Below, one piece after another: positions 55,296 to 63,764 of a DNA stretch of 64,000 bases (position 1 is the first letter of the stretch; every line of letters begins with the position of its first letter). Under the pieces are notes generated by a model that saw only the letters and a list, made by a program, of their open reading frames with translations, ran no database searches and was not told where the DNA came from. Origin of the DNA: Streptomyces sp. CC0208 (GTDB lineage: Bacteria; Actinomycetota; Actinomycetes; Streptomycetales; Streptomycetaceae); assembly GCF_003443735.1 (NCBI RefSeq), contig NZ_CP031969.1:5394001-5458000 (forward strand), read 5' to 3'. The position numbers and the translations under genes were made by a program.

Positions 55296-56291
55296 ATGTC
55301 CGTGCCCAGCCCGAGTCCCGGCCCCCACCCTCACCACCTCGACCCCCGTCTCCTGCGCGCCTTCCTCGTCGTCGCCGACGAGCTCCACTTCACGCGCGCG
55401 GCGGCCCGGCTCTACGTCGCCCAGCAGGCGCTCAGTCGCGATGTGCGGCGACTGGAGCGGGAGTTGGGCGCGGAGCTGTTCGTGCGCACCACCCGGCAGG
55501 TGACACTGACCGCCGACGGCGAGCGGCTGGTGCCGTACGCCCGCCGGGCCCTGGACGCCCAGGAAGAACTGCTCGCCGCCTTCGCGCAGGCCCGCCCCCT
55601 GCTCGTGGACCTGAACTTCCCCGACCAGGCCACCGCCCGCGCCGTGCTGCTGCGCGCCCGGGAACTCGCCCCTGACCATGAGCTGATGGCCCGCTACGAG
55701 AGCGGGCTGACGGGCGCGGCGGCGCAGTTGCTGACCGGTCGCCTCGACGCGTCCTTCGGCCGGTTCGCCGGTCTGGACCCGGCGCTGCGGTCGGGCCTCG
55801 ACCACCAGCCCGTGCGCTACGAGCCCATGGCCGTCGTCCTCCCCGAGGACCACCGGCTGGCGGCCCTGGAGCGGGTGCCGCTCGCCGCCCTCAAGGGCGA
55901 AACCGTGTACGCGGGGGCCGGAAATCCGCGCACCCCGGAATGGACCGATCTCGCTCGTCGGCTGTTCGAAGGACGGGACATCCGGATGGCCCCGCCGGCC
56001 CCGCTCGCGGTCGGCGACGAGGAGTTCCAGCGGATCATGGCGAAGACCCGGAACCCGATTCTCGCGGTCGTGGATTTTCCGGCTATGCCTGCCACGGTGC
56101 TGCGTCCGCTGGTCGACCCGGTACCGCTGTCACCCGTGTCCCTCGTGTGGCGCAAGGGTCTGGTGCACCCCGCCTTCGATGCCCTCCGGCGTGCCGCAAT
56201 CGAACTGTCCGTAGAACACGACTGGCTTCATCGGCCCTCCGATGGATGGATTCCAGCCACCGATGAGGCCGTTATGAACATCCACAAATGA
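55296..56291 (+). CDS. LysR-family transcriptional regulator
   Basis: The 331-residue protein has an N-terminal winged helix-turn-helix (LRAFLVVADELHFTRAAARLYVAQQALSRDVRRLE, residues ~15-50) with the typical LysR sequence order, then a linker helix and a periplasmic-binding-like effector domain. It is divergent from the MFS gene across a short gap and so probably regulates it together with itself. Ligand unknown. Confidence 0.9.
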   Translation: MSVPSPSPGPHPHHLDPRLLRAFLVVADELHFTRAAARLYVAQQALSRDVRRLERELGAELFVRTTRQVTLTADGERLVPYARRALDAQEELLAAFAQARPLLVDLNFPDQATARAVLLRARELAPDHELMARYESGLTGAAAQLLTGRLDASFGRFAGLDPALRSGLDHQPVRYEPMAVVLPEDHRLAALERVPLAALKGETVYAGAGNPRTPEWTDLARRLFEGRDIRMAPPAPLAVGDEEFQRIMAKTRNPILAVVDFPAMPATVLRPLVDPVPLSPVSLVWRKGLVHPAFDALRRAAIELSVEHDWLHRPSDGWIPATDEAVMNIHK

Positions 56292-56442
56292 CACGTGGCA
56301 AACACGCACCCTTCGCCTGCGCTACATTCATGGCCTGAGCACGGTGTGGTAAAAGGGGCGCTCGGACCGGGTGGGGGCCCGGTTCAGCCGACGTGTGCTC
56401 AAGGTCGAAAGCGCGCCCAGATCAGCCCGTGGGGGGATGTGC

Positions 56443-57708
56443 GTGCGCGTGAAAAAGTGGCGAGAAGACGCCCAACCGGAATGGCCCGAGGTTGCATCGG
56501 GCACCCAGGACATACCGATGACAGGGGGCGCCACCCAGACGTTCCCGGAGACCGGAGCAAACGGAGCGACGGGAGCGTTCGGAGTAACCGGAGCGTTCGG
56601 ACCAACCGGACCAGCCGGACCAGCCGGAGTATTCGGATCTGCTGGATCCGTCGGATCGGCCGACGGCCCGCCAGCGGGACTCTCCCGCTCGGTCGGCACC
56701 GAAGGCCCCGAGCCGACGGCCGACCGCACCGAGATGCCGGCGGGAAAGACCGGAAAGCCGGGAGGGACAGGAAGGCCGGGAAGCACGGGAAAGAGCGGCG
56801 ACCGGGACTTCCCGGGAGCCCCGAGAGCGGACCGCGACGCGGACCTCCCGGAGCCGCCCGGCCGCAGAACCGTCGTACGCGACCCCTGGGACGAGTCCGG
56901 CATCGGTGACGAGGGCGACCACGACCCGCACGAGGTGACCGTCCAGCTCGACGCGATCAGCCTGAGCGGCGACGACCGCATCGAGGGCCGCCCCGGCCGC
57001 CCCGGCGGCGACGGCGCAGCCGAGGCTTCCGACGGCCCGGTCTTCGTCGACGAGTCCGGCCGGCGCAGCCGACGCTTCCGCAGGATCGGCATCGCCGTCG
57101 GTCTGGCCTGCGCGGTCTACGCCGTCGTCATCGTCGTCACCCTGCTGTCCGGCAACTCCAACGCGCCCTGGCTCCCCATGACCGGCCCGAAGGACGACGC
57201 CCCGGCCGGCAAGGTCGACACCAGCCCGATGCCGGCCGAGTCCACCGTGCCCTCCGCCGACGCGGGGGTGATCCCGGGGACCACCCCGACGGTCACCGGC
57301 GGGGCGACACCGGTTCCGGGCGTCAGCGGCACCGCGCCCGGCGCCACCGTCAGCCCCGGCAAGGCGGGGACCTCCGCCGATCCGTCGGCCACCGCCACCC
57401 AGCCGGGCGGCAACCCGTCGGTCAGCGCCGATCCGTCGACGCAGCCGACGCAGTCGGTCACCCCGCCGCCCAGCCCGTCGGTCACCCCGCCCGTCACCAC
57501 GAGCCCCGACCCCTCGGTCGCCCCGACCCAGACCACGGGCGGTGACAGTGCCGGACCCGGCACGGTCGCCGACGGACCGGCCTCCCCCTCGCCCATCGCG
57601 TCGGAGACCGCCGGTACCTCGCCCGTCACGTCGGAGCCGTCCGCCAGCTCCGCTCCCGTGCTCGCCGGCGCCCCGCTCTCCTCCCCGTCCCCGGAGCACA
57701 TCCTCTGA
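56443..57708 (+). CDS. matA: MatA: single-pass membrane protein with collagen-like triplets
   Basis: Position directly before matB matches matA of Streptomyces, needed with MatB for extracellular poly-N-acetylglucosamine-type polymer and mycelial aggregation. The ~421-residue protein has collagen-like Gly-x-y triplets near the N-terminus (GANGATGAFGVTGAFGPTG and onward) and again around GKTGKPGGTGRPG. A charged stretch ends in RRSRRFRR. One membrane helix (IAVGLACAVYAVVIVVTLLSG, ~residue 220) and a ~180-residue Pro/Ser/Thr-rich outside tail follow. The positive-inside rule puts the triplets in the cytoplasm. GTG 56443 fits the GGGGGGA site; ATG 56437 and GTG 56449 are alternatives. No catalytic motif is visible. 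It overlaps matB by one base. Confidence 0.78.
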   Translation: MRVKKWREDAQPEWPEVASGTQDIPMTGGATQTFPETGANGATGAFGVTGAFGPTGPAGPAGVFGSAGSVGSADGPPAGLSRSVGTEGPEPTADRTEMPAGKTGKPGGTGRPGSTGKSGDRDFPGAPRADRDADLPEPPGRRTVVRDPWDESGIGDEGDHDPHEVTVQLDAISLSGDDRIEGRPGRPGGDGAAEASDGPVFVDESGRRSRRFRRIGIAVGLACAVYAVVIVVTLLSGNSNAPWLPMTGPKDDAPAGKVDTSPMPAESTVPSADAGVIPGTTPTVTGGATPVPGVSGTAPGATVSPGKAGTSADPSATATQPGGNPSVSADPSTQPTQSVTPPPSPSVTPPVTTSPDPSVAPTQTTGGDSAGPGTVADGPASPSPIASETAGTSPVTSEPSASSAPVLAGAPLSSPSPEHIL

Positions 57709-59930
57709 TGGCATCCCGCACTCGCCGCCCAGGGGCCGCCGCACCAGGAGCCCCCGACGGCTCCAGGCGCCGTCGCCTGCCCATGCGCCGTCGCCTGCCG
57801 ATGCGCCTGCTGCTGCCCGTGCTCGTCCTCGTCGCCCTCATGGCGATGCTGATGCTGCGCGGCTACGTACACAGCGAGATCCTCGCCGACCACCGCATCC
57901 AGGCCGAGGCCGCCACCGACAAGGTGCCGGAGAAGATCCTCGACGGCGGCCCGGTGATCGACACCCGCGGCGGACGCGCCACCAGCCTGAAGGTGCCCGA
58001 CCACCGGCTCGTCCTCACCTTCGACGACGGCCCCGACCCGACCTGGACCCCCAAGGTCCTGGACGTCCTGAAGAAGCACCACGCGCACGCGGTCTTCTTC
58101 GTCACCGGCACCATGGCCTCCCGCTACCCGGACCTGGTCAAGCGCATGGTCGACGAGGGCCACGAGATCGGCCTGCACACCTTCAACCACCCCGACCTGT
58201 CCTTCCAGTCGAAGAAGCGCATCGACTGGGAGCTCTCCCAGAACCAGCTCGCGCTCGCCGGCGCGGCCGGTATCCGCACCTCGCTCTTCCGCCCGCCGTA
58301 CTCCTCCTTCGCCGACGCCATGGACGACAGGTCCTGGCCGGTCACCGAGTACATCGGCACCCGCGGGTACATCACGGTCGTCAACAACACCGACAGCGAG
58401 GACTGGCAGAAGCCCGGCGTCCGCCAGATCATCCGCAACGCCACGCCGAAGAGCGGCAAGGGCGCGGTCGTGCTGATGCACGACTCCGGCGGCGACCGCC
58501 ACCAGACGGTCCAGGCGCTCGACCGGTTCCTGCCGCAGATGAAGGACAAGGGCTACGCGTTCGACAACCTCACCGAGGCCCTCGACGCGCCCACCGCGCA
58601 CACCGCCGTCGCCGGGCCCGAGCTGTGGAAGGGCAAGGCGTGGATCTTCCTGGTCCAGGCCTCCGAGCGCATCACCGACGTCCTCGTCGTCGGGCTCTCG
58701 ATCATCGGCTCCCTGGTCATCGGCCGCTTCGCCCTCATGCTGCTGCTCTCGGGCATCCACGCCCGCCGGGTGCGCCGCAAGGGCTTCCGCTGGGGAGCGC
58801 CGGTCACCCAGCCGGTGTCGGTGCTGGTCCCGGCGTACAACGAGGCCAAGTGCATCGAGAACACCGTGCGTTCACTGATGGCGAGCGAGCATCCGATCGA
58901 GGTGCTCGTCATCGACGACGGTTCGAGCGACGGCACCGCCCGGATCGTCGAGGCGATGGGCCTGCCGAACGTCCGTGTCGTACGCCAGCTCAACGCGGGC
59001 AAGCCGGCCGCGCTGAACCGCGGTCTGGCGAACGCCCGTCACGACATCATCGTGATGATGGACGGCGACACGGTCTTCGAGCCGTCCACGGTACGGGAGT
59101 TGGTCCAGCCTTTCGGCGACCCGCGCGTGGGAGCCGTGGCCGGCAACGCGAAGGTCGGCAACCGGGACTCGCTGATCGGCGCCTGGCAGCACATCGAGTA
59201 CGTGATGGGCTTCAACCTCGACCGCCGGATGTACGACGTCCTGCGCTGCATGCCGACGATCCCGGGCGCGGTGGGTGCCTTCCGCCGGTCCGCCCTGGAA
59301 CGCGTCGGCGGCATGAGCGACGACACGCTCGCCGAGGACACCGACATCACCATGGCCATGCACCGGGACGGCTGGCGCGTGGTCTACGCGGAGAAGGCGC
59401 GCGCCTGGACGGAGGCACCGGAGTCCGTCCAGCAGCTCTGGTCCCAGCGCTACCGGTGGTCGTACGGCACCATGCAGGCGATCTGGAAGCACCGGCGTGC
59501 GCTGGTCGAACGGGGCCCCTCGGGCCGCTTCGGCCGCGTCGGCCTCCCCTTGGTCTCCCTGTTCATGGTGGTGGCCCCGCTGCTGGCCCCCCTGATCGAC
59601 GTGTTCCTTCTCTACGGCGTCGTGTTCGGCCCGACGCAGAAGACGATCGTGGCCTGGCTGGGCGTCCTCGCGATCCAAGTGGTCTGCGCCGCCTACGCCT
59701 TCCGTCTCGACCGGGAACGCATGACCCACCTGATCTCGCTGCCGTTGCAGCAGATCCTCTACCGCCAGCTCATGTACGTCGTACTGCTCCAGTCCTGGAT
59801 CACGGCCCTCACCGGAGGCCGCCTGCGCTGGCAGAAGCTGCGCCGCACGGGAGTCGTCGAGGCACCGGGCGGACCGGTACCGCGGCAACGGGCACGCAGT
59901 GAGAGCGACGAGCGGAGGCCGGTCGGATGA
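57708..59930 (+). CDS. matB: MatB: polysaccharide deacetylase-glycosyltransferase fusion
   Basis: The 740-residue membrane protein has a helix near residues 33-50 followed by an extracytoplasmic NodB-type deacetylase (~95-290) with LTFDDGPD, HTFNHPD, FRPPYSS and VVLMHDSGG. A second helix precedes a cytoplasmic GT2 synthase domain (~365-600) with VPAYNEA, DDGSSDGT, MDGDT, EDTDI and the QRYRW signature of processive beta-glycan synthases. C-terminal helices complete it. This build corresponds to PgaB-like plus PgaC/IcaA-like activities in one chain, making and partly deacetylating poly-beta-1,6-GlcNAc. It overlaps matA and the following acyltransferase gene, so it is an operon. Confidence 0.92.
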   Translation: MASRTRRPGAAAPGAPDGSRRRRLPMRRRLPMRLLLPVLVLVALMAMLMLRGYVHSEILADHRIQAEAATDKVPEKILDGGPVIDTRGGRATSLKVPDHRLVLTFDDGPDPTWTPKVLDVLKKHHAHAVFFVTGTMASRYPDLVKRMVDEGHEIGLHTFNHPDLSFQSKKRIDWELSQNQLALAGAAGIRTSLFRPPYSSFADAMDDRSWPVTEYIGTRGYITVVNNTDSEDWQKPGVRQIIRNATPKSGKGAVVLMHDSGGDRHQTVQALDRFLPQMKDKGYAFDNLTEALDAPTAHTAVAGPELWKGKAWIFLVQASERITDVLVVGLSIIGSLVIGRFALMLLLSGIHARRVRRKGFRWGAPVTQPVSVLVPAYNEAKCIENTVRSLMASEHPIEVLVIDDGSSDGTARIVEAMGLPNVRVVRQLNAGKPAALNRGLANARHDIIVMMDGDTVFEPSTVRELVQPFGDPRVGAVAGNAKVGNRDSLIGAWQHIEYVMGFNLDRRMYDVLRCMPTIPGAVGAFRRSALERVGGMSDDTLAEDTDITMAMHRDGWRVVYAEKARAWTEAPESVQQLWSQRYRWSYGTMQAIWKHRRALVERGPSGRFGRVGLPLVSLFMVVAPLLAPLIDVFLLYGVVFGPTQKTIVAWLGVLAIQVVCAAYAFRLDRERMTHLISLPLQQILYRQLMYVVLLQSWITALTGGRLRWQKLRRTGVVEAPGGPVPRQRARSESDERRPVG

Positions 59931-61138
59931 CGCAGGAGTACACGGCGGGCAGGCATGGGGTGGTCACTGCCTCCAAGGCCCCCGGCCGGGACCGCTACCT
60001 GGACCTTCTCCGTTCCCTCGCCCTGGTCCGCGTCGTCCTCTACCACCTGTTCGGCTGGGCGTGGCTGACCGTGCTGTTCCCGTCGATGGGCGTGATGTTC
60101 GCGCTGGCGGGCTCACTGATGGCCCGCTCGCTGAAGAGGCCGGCGCTGAGCGTCATCAGGGGCCGGATCCGCCGACTCCTGCCTCCCCTCTGGGCGTTCA
60201 GCGCGGTGGTGCTGCCGCTGATGTTCCTGGGCGGCTGGAAACTGTCCGAGGACCCGGACCACAGCGGCACCTGGGGCCTGCTGGAGCTGGTGAACTACGT
60301 CATCCCGATCGGGGCGCCGCCGTACCCCTGGGAGGTCGGCTTCCCGAACGACCTCCTGGAAAGCACCTGGGCGGACCAGGCGGTGGGCCCGTTGTGGTAC
60401 CTCCGCGCGTATCTGTGGTTCGTACTGGCCTCCCCGCTGCTGCTGTGGGCGTTCCGCAGGGTGCCCTGGGCGACCCTGCTGGCACCGCTGGCCCTGGCGG
60501 CCGTGGTGGGCACGGGTCTGGTGACGATCCCCGGCGAACTCGGCAACGCGGTCACCGACTTCGCGATCTACGGCAGCTGCTGGGTCCTCGGTTTCGCGCA
60601 CCACGAGGGAGTGCTGGCGAAGGTCCCGCGCTATCTCGCCGTCTCCGGGTCGGTCCTGGTGATGTCCTTCGCCCTGTGGTGGGCCTCCGCCCATCTGGGC
60701 CCCGACGGCTGGGACCTGAACGACATCCCGCTCGCCCAGGCGACCTGGTCGTTCGGTTTCGTGGTGATCCTGCTCCAGTACTCGCCGTCCTGGCAGGAGC
60801 TCCCGGGCCGCCTCGCCCGCTGGGACAAGCTGGTCACCCTCTCCAACAACCGCGCCGTCACGATCTACCTCTGGCACAACCTGCTGATCATGGCCACGGT
60901 CCCGATCATCGACCAGGCCTACAACCTCCCCTTCATGCAGAGCGACCGCGCGGTCGCTGCGCTCGACGCGACGGACATGTTGTGGATGTTCGTCCTGGTC
61001 TGGCCGCTGATCGGGCTCTCGATCCTGGCGTTCGGGTGGATCGAGGACTTGGCGGCGAAGCGGAGGCCGAGGCTGTGGCCGAACGGTTCACGACGGGGTC
61101 GTGTGGGGGCCGTGGCGACCGGGGGACAGGGGTCCTGA
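59927..61138 (+). CDS. Membrane acyltransferase (acyltransferase 3 family)
   Basis: This 403-residue polytopic protein has about ten helices. The N-terminal block RYLDLLRSLALVRVVLYHLFGWAW carries the conserved Arg and His of the OafA/acyltransferase-3 family, and the later motif WYLRAYLWFVLASPL is also typical. It overlaps matB by 4 nt (ATGA), so it very likely acts on the same polymer or its export, similar in principle to IcaC, for example by O- or N-acylating it. The reaction is inferred, not visible. Confidence 0.85.
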   Translation: MTQEYTAGRHGVVTASKAPGRDRYLDLLRSLALVRVVLYHLFGWAWLTVLFPSMGVMFALAGSLMARSLKRPALSVIRGRIRRLLPPLWAFSAVVLPLMFLGGWKLSEDPDHSGTWGLLELVNYVIPIGAPPYPWEVGFPNDLLESTWADQAVGPLWYLRAYLWFVLASPLLLWAFRRVPWATLLAPLALAAVVGTGLVTIPGELGNAVTDFAIYGSCWVLGFAHHEGVLAKVPRYLAVSGSVLVMSFALWWASAHLGPDGWDLNDIPLAQATWSFGFVVILLQYSPSWQELPGRLARWDKLVTLSNNRAVTIYLWHNLLIMATVPIIDQAYNLPFMQSDRAVAALDATDMLWMFVLVWPLIGLSILAFGWIEDLAAKRRPRLWPNGSRRGRVGAVATGGQGS

Positions 61139-61145
61139 CGGACTT

Positions 61146-61182
61146 TGGGCTCCGCCTCCGTGCGCGCGGGAGGCGGAGCCCA
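61146..61182. terminator. Bidirectional terminator of the mat operon
   Basis: A perfect 14-bp stem (TGGGCTCCGCCTCC and complement) with a 9-nt loop lies 7 nt after the acyltransferase stop. It also lies directly beyond the end of the decayed gene on the other strand. Confidence 0.9.
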
Positions 61183-61188
61183 GCCGTG

Positions 61189-61545
61189 TCATCCGATGGA
61201 GAGCCGTTTCGGCCAGTAGGTGTTCGCCTCACGGCACCGTTGGCTGCGACGGCCCAGATGTCCGGGATACCGTCGCTGTTGCCGTCAGGTGTCCCCATCA
61301 GCAGCGGAACGTCGGTGGTGTACCAGCCGGAGGCACCGTACTCGGGTCGGCCTTGCCCGAGGAGTTCGCGGCGGACGCCAGGGAGTTGAGGTCGGTCCCT
61401 CCTCCGCTCGCGGCGATTCCCTTGCGGAGCAGAAGTCGCCCGGACGAGTCGGTGCGGTAGACCATGTCGGCGGCGCCGTCTCCGCTGACGTCCATGACGG
61501 TCACCAGATCACGGTTGGTCCACCCGCCGGACAGAAGGACTGCCG
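61189..61545 (-). pseudogene. FG-GAP/VCBS-repeat protein remnant with two frameshifts
   Basis: Minus-strand reading gives SGGWTNRDLVTVMDVSGDG and ADMVYRTDSSGRLLL, an FG-GAP repeat. After a shift near 61340 it continues YGASGWYTTDVPLL and NSDGIPDIWAVAANGAV, and after a second shift near 61230 it ends ANTYWPKRLSIG and a stop at 61189-61191. The three pieces join naturally as the C-terminal part of a Streptomyces secreted FG-GAP protein. The N-terminal part and signal peptide are missing upstream. The remainder of the gap to 61713 has only a 12-bp inverted repeat, GTGCACC-rich (61616-61627 and 61649-61660, one mismatch). Confidence 0.75.
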
Positions 61546-61713
61546 GCGGTGGCGAAGAAGTCGGGAAGCTGTTGTGGTTCGAGGTGGGTGGGGGCGCCGG
61601 TGTTCGATCGCGGGTGTGCACCGCCGCCGTAACACCATCAGGCGTACAGCGGTGGTGCACAGAGAAGGCGGTCAAGAACGCGCCGTGCCTGCAAGGGCAC
61701 GCGGGAGGCGAGC

Positions 61714-62073
61714 TTGAGGGATCCAAGGCAGGCGACGGATGCCGCCCCACTCCCTACGGACGGGAGCGGGAGCACGGTATCCCTGGCCATGCGCGCCCTC
61801 GTCGACCGCGGCCTGCCCCAGGATGTGATCGACGTCCACGCGGCCTGTCCGTACTACTCCGTGATCGAGCTCGAGCAGCTGGGTGCATTCGACCTCGTCG
61901 AGCTGCGCGACCGGCTGGAGAGTGTCGTATGGGTGAGTGACGAGGAGTTCGCGGCGTACGGGCTCAGCCCCGACGACATCGCCGAGCTGCGGCGATGGGC
62001 CCTGGAGTGGGAGTCCGACCTAGGGCTGCGGCTGGCCGAGGACTACGACGACCCCGAGGACGCCGGCGACTGA
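61714..62073 (+). CDS. Acidic hypothetical protein
   Basis: The 119-residue protein has core MRALVDRGLPQDVIDVHAAC followed by VIELEQLGAFDLVELRDRLE and a strongly acidic tail (ESDLGLRLAEDYDDPEDAGD). It is probably helical and soluble. I do not recognise a family. The TTG start has GGGAGG upstream; ATG at about residue 26 is an alternative. Streptomyces codon bias supports it. It lies between the decayed gene and narK. Confidence 0.6.
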   Translation: MRDPRQATDAAPLPTDGSGSTVSLAMRALVDRGLPQDVIDVHAACPYYSVIELEQLGAFDLVELRDRLESVVWVSDEEFAAYGLSPDDIAELRRWALEWESDLGLRLAEDYDDPEDAGD

Positions 62074-62143
62074 GGCGGTCGGCCGGCTCTCACGCCCCGG
62101 TCCCCCCGAAGCGGAGCTTTTCGTAACACAAGGACTCCACGAC

Positions 62144-62173
62144 CTCTCACCCCGGTCTCCCCGAGGGTGAGAG
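62144..62173. terminator. Hairpin between the acidic protein gene and narK
   Basis: A 9-bp stem (CTCTCACCC/GGGTGAGAG) with a 12-nt loop is followed by CAAAGTT. It may end the upstream gene, or lie in the narK leader 111 nt before its ATG. Confidence 0.5.
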
Positions 62174-62283
62174 CAAAGTTCCTTTCCGGTCACCCGGTGC
62201 CACAGGCAGGAAACGCGTCCTCCCTACCTTCGGGGTCAGCCACTCGTAGCAGGACCTGAGCCCCGTCGCACCGTGGAGGCGTC

Positions 62284-63666
62284 ATGACAGCCCCTAGTAC
62301 AGCCCCCGCACCCCCGAGCAGGGGCGGTCGCTGGATCCAGCAGTGGGATCCCGAGGACGAGACCTTCTGGAAGGAGACCGGCGAGAAGGTCGCCAAGCGG
62401 AACCTGCTCTTCTCCGTTCTCTCCGAGCACATCGGGTTCTCGGTCTGGACCATGTGGTCCGTGCTGGTGCTCTTCATGGGCCCGGAGTACGGGCTCACCC
62501 CGGCCGACAAGTTCCTGCTCACGTCGATGGTCACGCTCGTGGGCGCCGTCGTCCGCGTCCCCTACACCTTCGCCGTCGCGATCTTCGGCGGGCGGAACTG
62601 GACGATCATCTCGGCCAGCCTGCTCCTCGTCCCCACCGTCGCCGCGTTCGCCGTGATGAAGCCGGGGACCTCGTTCAACACCTTCCTGCTGGTCGGTCTG
62701 CTGGCCGGTATCGGCGGTGGCAACTTCGCCTCCTCCATGACGAACATCAACGCGTTCTTCCCCCTCCGTAAGAAGGGGTGGGCCCTCGGGCTCAACGCCG
62801 GCGGCGGCAACATCGGCGTCCCGGTCATCCAGCTGATCGCCCTCGCGATCATCGGCGCCAGCGGCGGACCCCGGGTGCTGCTCGGGATCTACATCCCGCT
62901 GATCCTCGTCGCCGCCGTTCTCTCCGCGCTCTTCATGGACAACATCGAGAACGTGAAGAACGACACCGGCGCCGCCAAGGACGCCGCGAAGGACGGCCAC
63001 ACCTGGATCATGTCCTTCCTCTACATCGGAACCTTCGGCTCGTTCATCGGCTACAGCTTCGCCTTCGGCCAGGTGCTGACCAACCAGTTCGGCCGGACCC
63101 CGCTGGAGGCCGCGTACGTCACCTTCATCGGCCCGCTGCTCGGCTCGCTGATCCGCCCGGTGGGCGGCGCGCTGGCCGACAAGTACGGCGGCGCGAAGAT
63201 CACGCTGTGGAACTACGTCGGGATGGGCGCCGCGACAGCCGTACTCATCGCCGCGAGCATGCAGAAGTCGCTCGGACTGTTCACCGTGGCCTTCGTGGTC
63301 CTGTTCGTCCTCAGCGGCCTCGGCAACGGCTCGACCTTCAAGATGATCCCGGGCATCTTCCACACGAAGGCCCTGGGTAAGGGACTCGAAGGCGAAGAGG
63401 CCGCCGCCTACGGCCGCCGGCTCTCCGGTGCCTCCATGGGGCTCATCGGCGCGGTGGGCGCACTGGGCGGCGTCGGCATCAACCTCGCCTTCCGCCAGTC
63501 CTTCCTCTCCTACGGCTCCGGCACCGGCGCGTTCGTCGCCTTCCTCGCCTTCTACGCGGCCTGCTTCGCGGTCACCTGGGCCGTATACCTTCGGCGTACG
63601 GCCGCCCAGGGTCAGGCCTCGACCGCCGCAGAGGCGAAGCCGCAGCTCAGCTACGCCGAGGTGTGA
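62284..63666 (+). CDS. narK: Nitrate/nitrite transporter NarK
   Basis: This 460-residue MFS transporter has about twelve helices. The nitrate signature GLLAGIGGGNFASSMTNINAFFP lies in helix 5 and the matching Gly-rich LSGLGNGSTFKMIPGIF in helix 11. The cytoplasmic N-terminus GRWIQQWDPEDETFWKETGE is typical of actinobacterial NarK. It moves nitrate in and/or nitrite out. In S. coelicolor narK is controlled by GlnR with NnaR, whose gene starts ~100 nt downstream, as here. Confidence 0.93.
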   Translation: MTAPSTAPAPPSRGGRWIQQWDPEDETFWKETGEKVAKRNLLFSVLSEHIGFSVWTMWSVLVLFMGPEYGLTPADKFLLTSMVTLVGAVVRVPYTFAVAIFGGRNWTIISASLLLVPTVAAFAVMKPGTSFNTFLLVGLLAGIGGGNFASSMTNINAFFPLRKKGWALGLNAGGGNIGVPVIQLIALAIIGASGGPRVLLGIYIPLILVAAVLSALFMDNIENVKNDTGAAKDAAKDGHTWIMSFLYIGTFGSFIGYSFAFGQVLTNQFGRTPLEAAYVTFIGPLLGSLIRPVGGALADKYGGAKITLWNYVGMGAATAVLIAASMQKSLGLFTVAFVVLFVLSGLGNGSTFKMIPGIFHTKALGKGLEGEEAAAYGRRLSGASMGLIGAVGALGGVGINLAFRQSFLSYGSGTGAFVAFLAFYAACFAVTWAVYLRRTAAQGQASTAAEAKPQLSYAEV

Positions 63667-63691
63667 CGTAACACTGGCGACATGAAGCGGA

Positions 63692-63725
63692 ACCGAGCCT
63701 GTCACGAGCCGTTGACAGGCTCGGT
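63692..63725. terminator. Terminator of narK
   Basis: A perfect 13-bp stem (ACCGAGCCTGTCA and complement) with an 8-nt loop lies 25 nt after the narK stop, ahead of nnaR. Confidence 0.85.
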
Positions 63726-63764
63726 CGGCATGTAGGTCAGACGACAGACTGCGGGACGAGAGCC

